Below, in pieces: positions 49,937-52,572 of a stretch of 52,572 bases of DNA (position 1 is its first letter; each line of letters starts with the position of its first letter). The DNA comes from CAVQUE01 sp046290435 (GTDB lineage Bacteria > Actinomycetota > Acidimicrobiia > Acidimicrobiales > UBA8592): contig JBKAGO010000059.1 of NCBI GenBank assembly GCA_046290435.1, positions 1-52,572 of the forward strand. Direction: 5' to 3'. The notes under the pieces are model-generated. The model was not told where the DNA came from. It was given only the letters and a program-made list of their open reading frames with translations, and did not search any database. The position numbers were made by a program, and so were the translations under genes.

Positions 49937-50971
49937 TCAGGACCAGCGGATGACACCGTCGGCGATCGCTGCGGCCAGGGTGGCTGCGCCGTCGCAGGTG
50001 AGGTGGATCTCGTCGCTGCCGGTGAGCGTCCCGTCCCCGGCTGCCAGGCCGTACCAGTCGACCAGCACGGCCCGGCGGGCGTGGCGGGCCACGCCGTCGG
50101 CCAGGCTCTGGTTGACCGCTTCCTCCCAGTCGCGCGGGGCGTGCACGTTGACGAACACGAGACGGCTGTTGCGGCCGGCGGCGGCCACCAACGCGTCGAG
50201 GTCGGCGTCGGCGAAGGGCCCGTTGGTACCCAGCGCGATGACGAAGATCATCTCGCCGCGGGTCGCGGCCCGGGCGTCGGCCACCAGGTCGATGCCGACG
50301 CTGAAGTGCCGGCTGACCTCGGCGTCTTCGGTGATGCCGGGCACGGCCCGACCGAGTGCGGCGCAGAAGGCGTCGGTGGCGCCGAGCAGCACCGAGTCGC
50401 CGATGGCGTGCACCGGCGGGCGCCGGGCCGCGGGAGCCAGGCGGTCGCATGCGACGTTGCGGTCGGCGCCGGGGCCGCCCACACATCTATCGACGCCGGG
50501 GCCGCCGACGGACCGGTCTCGGCCCTGCCCACCGATGATCCGGTCGTTGCCGGGCCCACCGGCGCTGCGGTCGTTGCCTGCGCCGCCGCGGATGCGGTCG
50601 TTCCCTGGTCCGCCGATGATGCGGTCGTTGCCCGACCCGGCGACCACCAGGTCGTCGCCTCCCAGCGCACAGATCGCGTCGTCGCCGCCCCGCCCGAAGA
50701 TGACGTCGTCGCCATCGGTGCCGACGATGACGTCGTCGCCGGGGGTTCCCATCGTTGCGGCGCCCTCGACAGCGACGATGGTGGCCGTCTGGCCTGCACA
50801 GGTGGGAACCGGCGCCGGGTCCTCCGATGCGCCGGCTACGCCGAGGCCCCCGAGGCCGGCGGCGAGCAGCGCGAGGCCGGCGATCAGGGTTGCGGCGCCG
50901 GTCGGCGCGGACCGGTAACCGCTGCCGTCCGGCGTCGTGGCGCGCCCGTGCGGGAGGAGTGGTCGAGGCAT
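49937..50971 (-). CDS. secreted RTX-repeat protein with SGNH-hydrolase-like domain
   Basis: A 344-residue exported protein with a signal helix (residues about 25-47), a block of about twelve nonapeptide repeats (GGPGNDRIIGG type, residues 75-176) that bind calcium and fold on secretion, and a C-terminal SGNH-like domain: GDS at 191-193 (AIGDSVLLG), GTNG in IALGTNGPF, and D320/H323 in DEIHLTCDG. The SGNH half resembles the extracellular domain of OafA-type acyltransferases and related esterases. The fusion suggests a secreted esterase or surface acyl-modifying protein. It is convergent with the PLA2 gene. Confidence 0.8.
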   Translation of the reverse strand: MPRPLLPHGRATTPDGSGYRSAPTGAATLIAGLALLAAGLGGLGVAGASEDPAPVPTCAGQTATIVAVEGAATMGTPGDDVIVGTDGDDVIFGRGGDDAICALGGDDLVVAGSGNDRIIGGPGNDRIRGGAGNDRSAGGPGNDRIIGGQGRDRSVGGPGVDRCVGGPGADRNVACDRLAPAARRPPVHAIGDSVLLGATDAFCAALGRAVPGITEDAEVSRHFSVGIDLVADARAATRGEMIFVIALGTNGPFADADLDALVAAAGRNSRLVFVNVHAPRDWEEAVNQSLADGVARHARRAVLVDWYGLAAGDGTLTGSDEIHLTCDGAATLAAAIADGVIRWS

Positions 50972-51057
50972 CGGCGCGGACGATACCCGCGCTGCCCGCT
51001 CGGGTCCGAACCGGCCGTTGCGCACCGGGCCGTCGGGCGCAGGTCGGGTGAGGCTCG

Positions 51058-52572
51058 TCAGGCCACGTGGGGGAGGGCCCGGTTGGCCACCCGGTCCAGG
51101 GCCATCCCTGCCGGCAGCGTGCCGAACAGCTGTCCACTGCGGCCCTGGATCCGCCCGGCGATCCACGCGTCGGCGACGGCCTCGTCGCCGTGGCGCAGCA
51201 GCAACGACGCGGCCCAGGCGAGGGCGAGGCGTTCGACGAGGCTGCGGGCCGCGACCTCGGGGTCGGTGATGTCGCCGATGTCGTGGCGCAGGTCGTCGAC
51301 CTCCGCGTCGAGCGCCGCCGAGGCGCCGCGGGCAAGGTCGACGTCGTCGAGCAACGCTGTTGCCGCCTGCGGGGTGCGGGCCAGGGCCCGGATGACGTCG
51401 AGCGCGATGACGTTGCCCGATCCCTCCCAGATCGCGTTGACCGGCGACTCCCGATACAGGCGGGGCAGGATCGACTCCTCGACGTAGCCGTTGCCGCCGA
51501 GGCACTCCATGGCCTCACGGACCACGCTGGTGCAGCGCTTGGTCACCCAGTACTTGGCGACTGGTGTGCCGAGGCGGACCAGGGCCGCCTCGGCCGGGTC
51601 GGCGGCGGCACGGTCGAATGCGCCGGACAGGCGCATCATCAGCAACGTGGCCGCCTCGACCTCGATCTCGAGGTCGGCCAGCACGTTCTGCATCAGCGGT
51701 TTGTCGAGCAGGCGACCGCCGAAGGCCGTGCGGTGGTGGGCATGCCAGGCCGCCTGCGCGACGGCCTGGCGCATCAGCCCGGTCGACCCGACGACGCAGT
51801 CGAGGCGGGTGTGGTTGACCATCTCGATGATGGTGGGCACGCCCCGGCCCTCGTCGCCCACCCGAAAGGCGACGCTGTCGTCCATCTCGATCTCCGACGA
51901 CGCGTTGGACCGGTTGCCCAGCTTGTCCTTCAGGCGTTGGAGGCGCAGCGTGTTGCGGGTGCCGTCGTCGAGCACGCGGGGCAACAGGAAACAGGTCAGG
52001 CCGCCGGGTGCCTGGGCGAGCACCAGGAACGCGTCGCACATCGGCGCGGAGGTGAACCACTTGTGGCCGGTCAGCAGGTAAGCGTCGCCGTCGGCGGTGG
52101 GCGAGGCCGTGGTGGTGTTGGCCCGCACGTCGGAGCCGCCCTGCTTCTCGGTCATGCCCATGCCGAACAGCGCGCCACGCTTGTCTGCGATGGGCGCGAG
52201 GCGTGGGTCGTAGGTGCGCGACAGGATGGTCGGCTCCCACTGCGCCGAGAGCCCGGGCGCGGCCCGCAGCGCCGGGACCACCGAGGTGGTCATGGAGATC
52301 GGGCAGCCATGGCCGGCCTCGACCTGGCTGATCATCGAGAACATCGCGTCGCGCGCCACCCGGGCACCCTCGCCGGCGGGCTTCTCGAACGGCAGGCTGT
52401 GCAGACCGTTGCCGACCGACAGCTCCATCAACCGGTGCCATGCGGGGTCGAAGGTGACCTCGTCGATGCGATGGCCGAAGCGGTCGTGGGTGCGCAGCAC
52501 CGGCTCGTGGGTGTTGGCCCGGGCGCCGAGCGCGTAGGTCTCGGCGCTGCCGGCGAGGCGCCCGAAGGCGTA
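51058..52572 (-). CDS. acyl-CoA dehydrogenase, AidB-like, 5' end beyond window
   Basis: The reverse strand is open from 51058 past the window edge (504 codons visible). It has the FAD/acyl-CoA dehydrogenase fold with MTEKQGGSD and TGHKWFTSAPM, and the AidB-specific YRESPVNAIWEGSGNVIALDV in which the arginine replaces or neighbours the usual catalytic base. AidB-like proteins bind DNA or act in isovaleryl-CoA-type oxidation; function here is open. The visible N-terminal text YAFGRLAGSAETYALG, followed by RANTHEPVLRTHD, matches the family start. GTG at 52500 is probably internal. Confidence 0.9.
   Translation of the reverse strand, partial: YAFGRLAGSAETYALGARANTHEPVLRTHDRFGHRIDEVTFDPAWHRLMELSVGNGLHSLPFEKPAGEGARVARDAMFSMISQVEAGHGCPISMTTSVVPALRAAPGLSAQWEPTILSRTYDPRLAPIADKRGALFGMGMTEKQGGSDVRANTTTASPTADGDAYLLTGHKWFTSAPMCDAFLVLAQAPGGLTCFLLPRVLDDGTRNTLRLQRLKDKLGNRSNASSEIEMDDSVAFRVGDEGRGVPTIIEMVNHTRLDCVVGSTGLMRQAVAQAAWHAHHRTAFGGRLLDKPLMQNVLADLEIEVEAATLLMMRLSGAFDRAAADPAEAALVRLGTPVAKYWVTKRCTSVVREAMECLGGNGYVEESILPRLYRESPVNAIWEGSGNVIALDVIRALARTPQAATALLDDVDLARGASAALDAEVDDLRHDIGDITDPEVAARSLVERLALAWAASLLLRHGDEAVADAWIAGRIQGRSGQLFGTLPAGMALDRVANRALPHVA

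Overview
The window looks like chromosome of a high-GC actinobacterium, most likely in or near class Acidimicrobiia. This is an inference from overall GC bias, heavy GTG start usage, many start codons lying 6-7 nt after a TANNNT-like -10 hexamer (leaderless transcripts), the dnaX-ybaB-recR block next to the SRP RNA, an F420-type PPOX protein, and the mix of P450, NTF2-like, SDR, epoxide hydrolase and AidB-type acyl-CoA dehydrogenase genes. No insertion sequence, phage or CRISPR array was seen.

1-8630: a truncated secreted protein gene, a DMT exporter, then a respiratory operon. The operon holds ba3-type oxidase subunits IIa, II and I (the 52-residue IIa gene is easily missed), a 744-residue fusion (cytochrome b + two 4Fe-4S + MvhD/FrhD-like domain + membrane anchor + cytochrome c) and two SCO-type copper proteins. 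Together they read as a wire from a cytoplasmic Fe-S donor through membrane hemes to periplasmic cytochrome c and oxygen. A FitAB-type module with a clear palindromic operator follows. 8735-14400: a 5'-truncated FAD oxidoreductase, a GT1 glycosyltransferase, and an overlapping set of aldehyde dehydrogenase, APH-fold kinase and SIS-domain protein.

14401-16420: a HepT/MntA module and an NTF2-like gene separated by long palindromes, then tRNA-Ser(GGA). 16536-21794: MFS, SRP RNA, PH-like membrane protein, dnaX-ybaB-recR. 22226-30112: thiolase, DivIVA-like coiled-coil protein, methylmalonyl-CoA epimerase-like protein, a double TetR protein, a 5'-3' exonuclease and an MFS protein. 30292-35408: an ECF sigma factor with a Glu-rich repeat membrane partner, an SDR/NTF2-like pair and pyruvate kinase.

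35409-41059: a region of palindromes (a 62-bp-period array present twice, and a second hairpin pair) that bracket a PPOX gene and a sulfotransferase gene, with ligC between; then epoxide hydrolase and VapBC. 41126-45407: a second ECF sigma factor with a 905-residue membrane partner, and a DUF6036-type nucleotidyltransferase pair. 45489-52572: an FAD monooxygenase/P450 operon, a WXG100-like protein overlapping a phospholipase A2 toxin-like protein, an RTX-SGNH secreted protein and a truncated AidB-like acyl-CoA dehydrogenase.

The most unusual items are the cytochrome b/Fe-S/MvhD/cytochrome c fusion, the WXG100-PLA2 pair, and three unrelated palindrome families that each bracket small gene cassettes.
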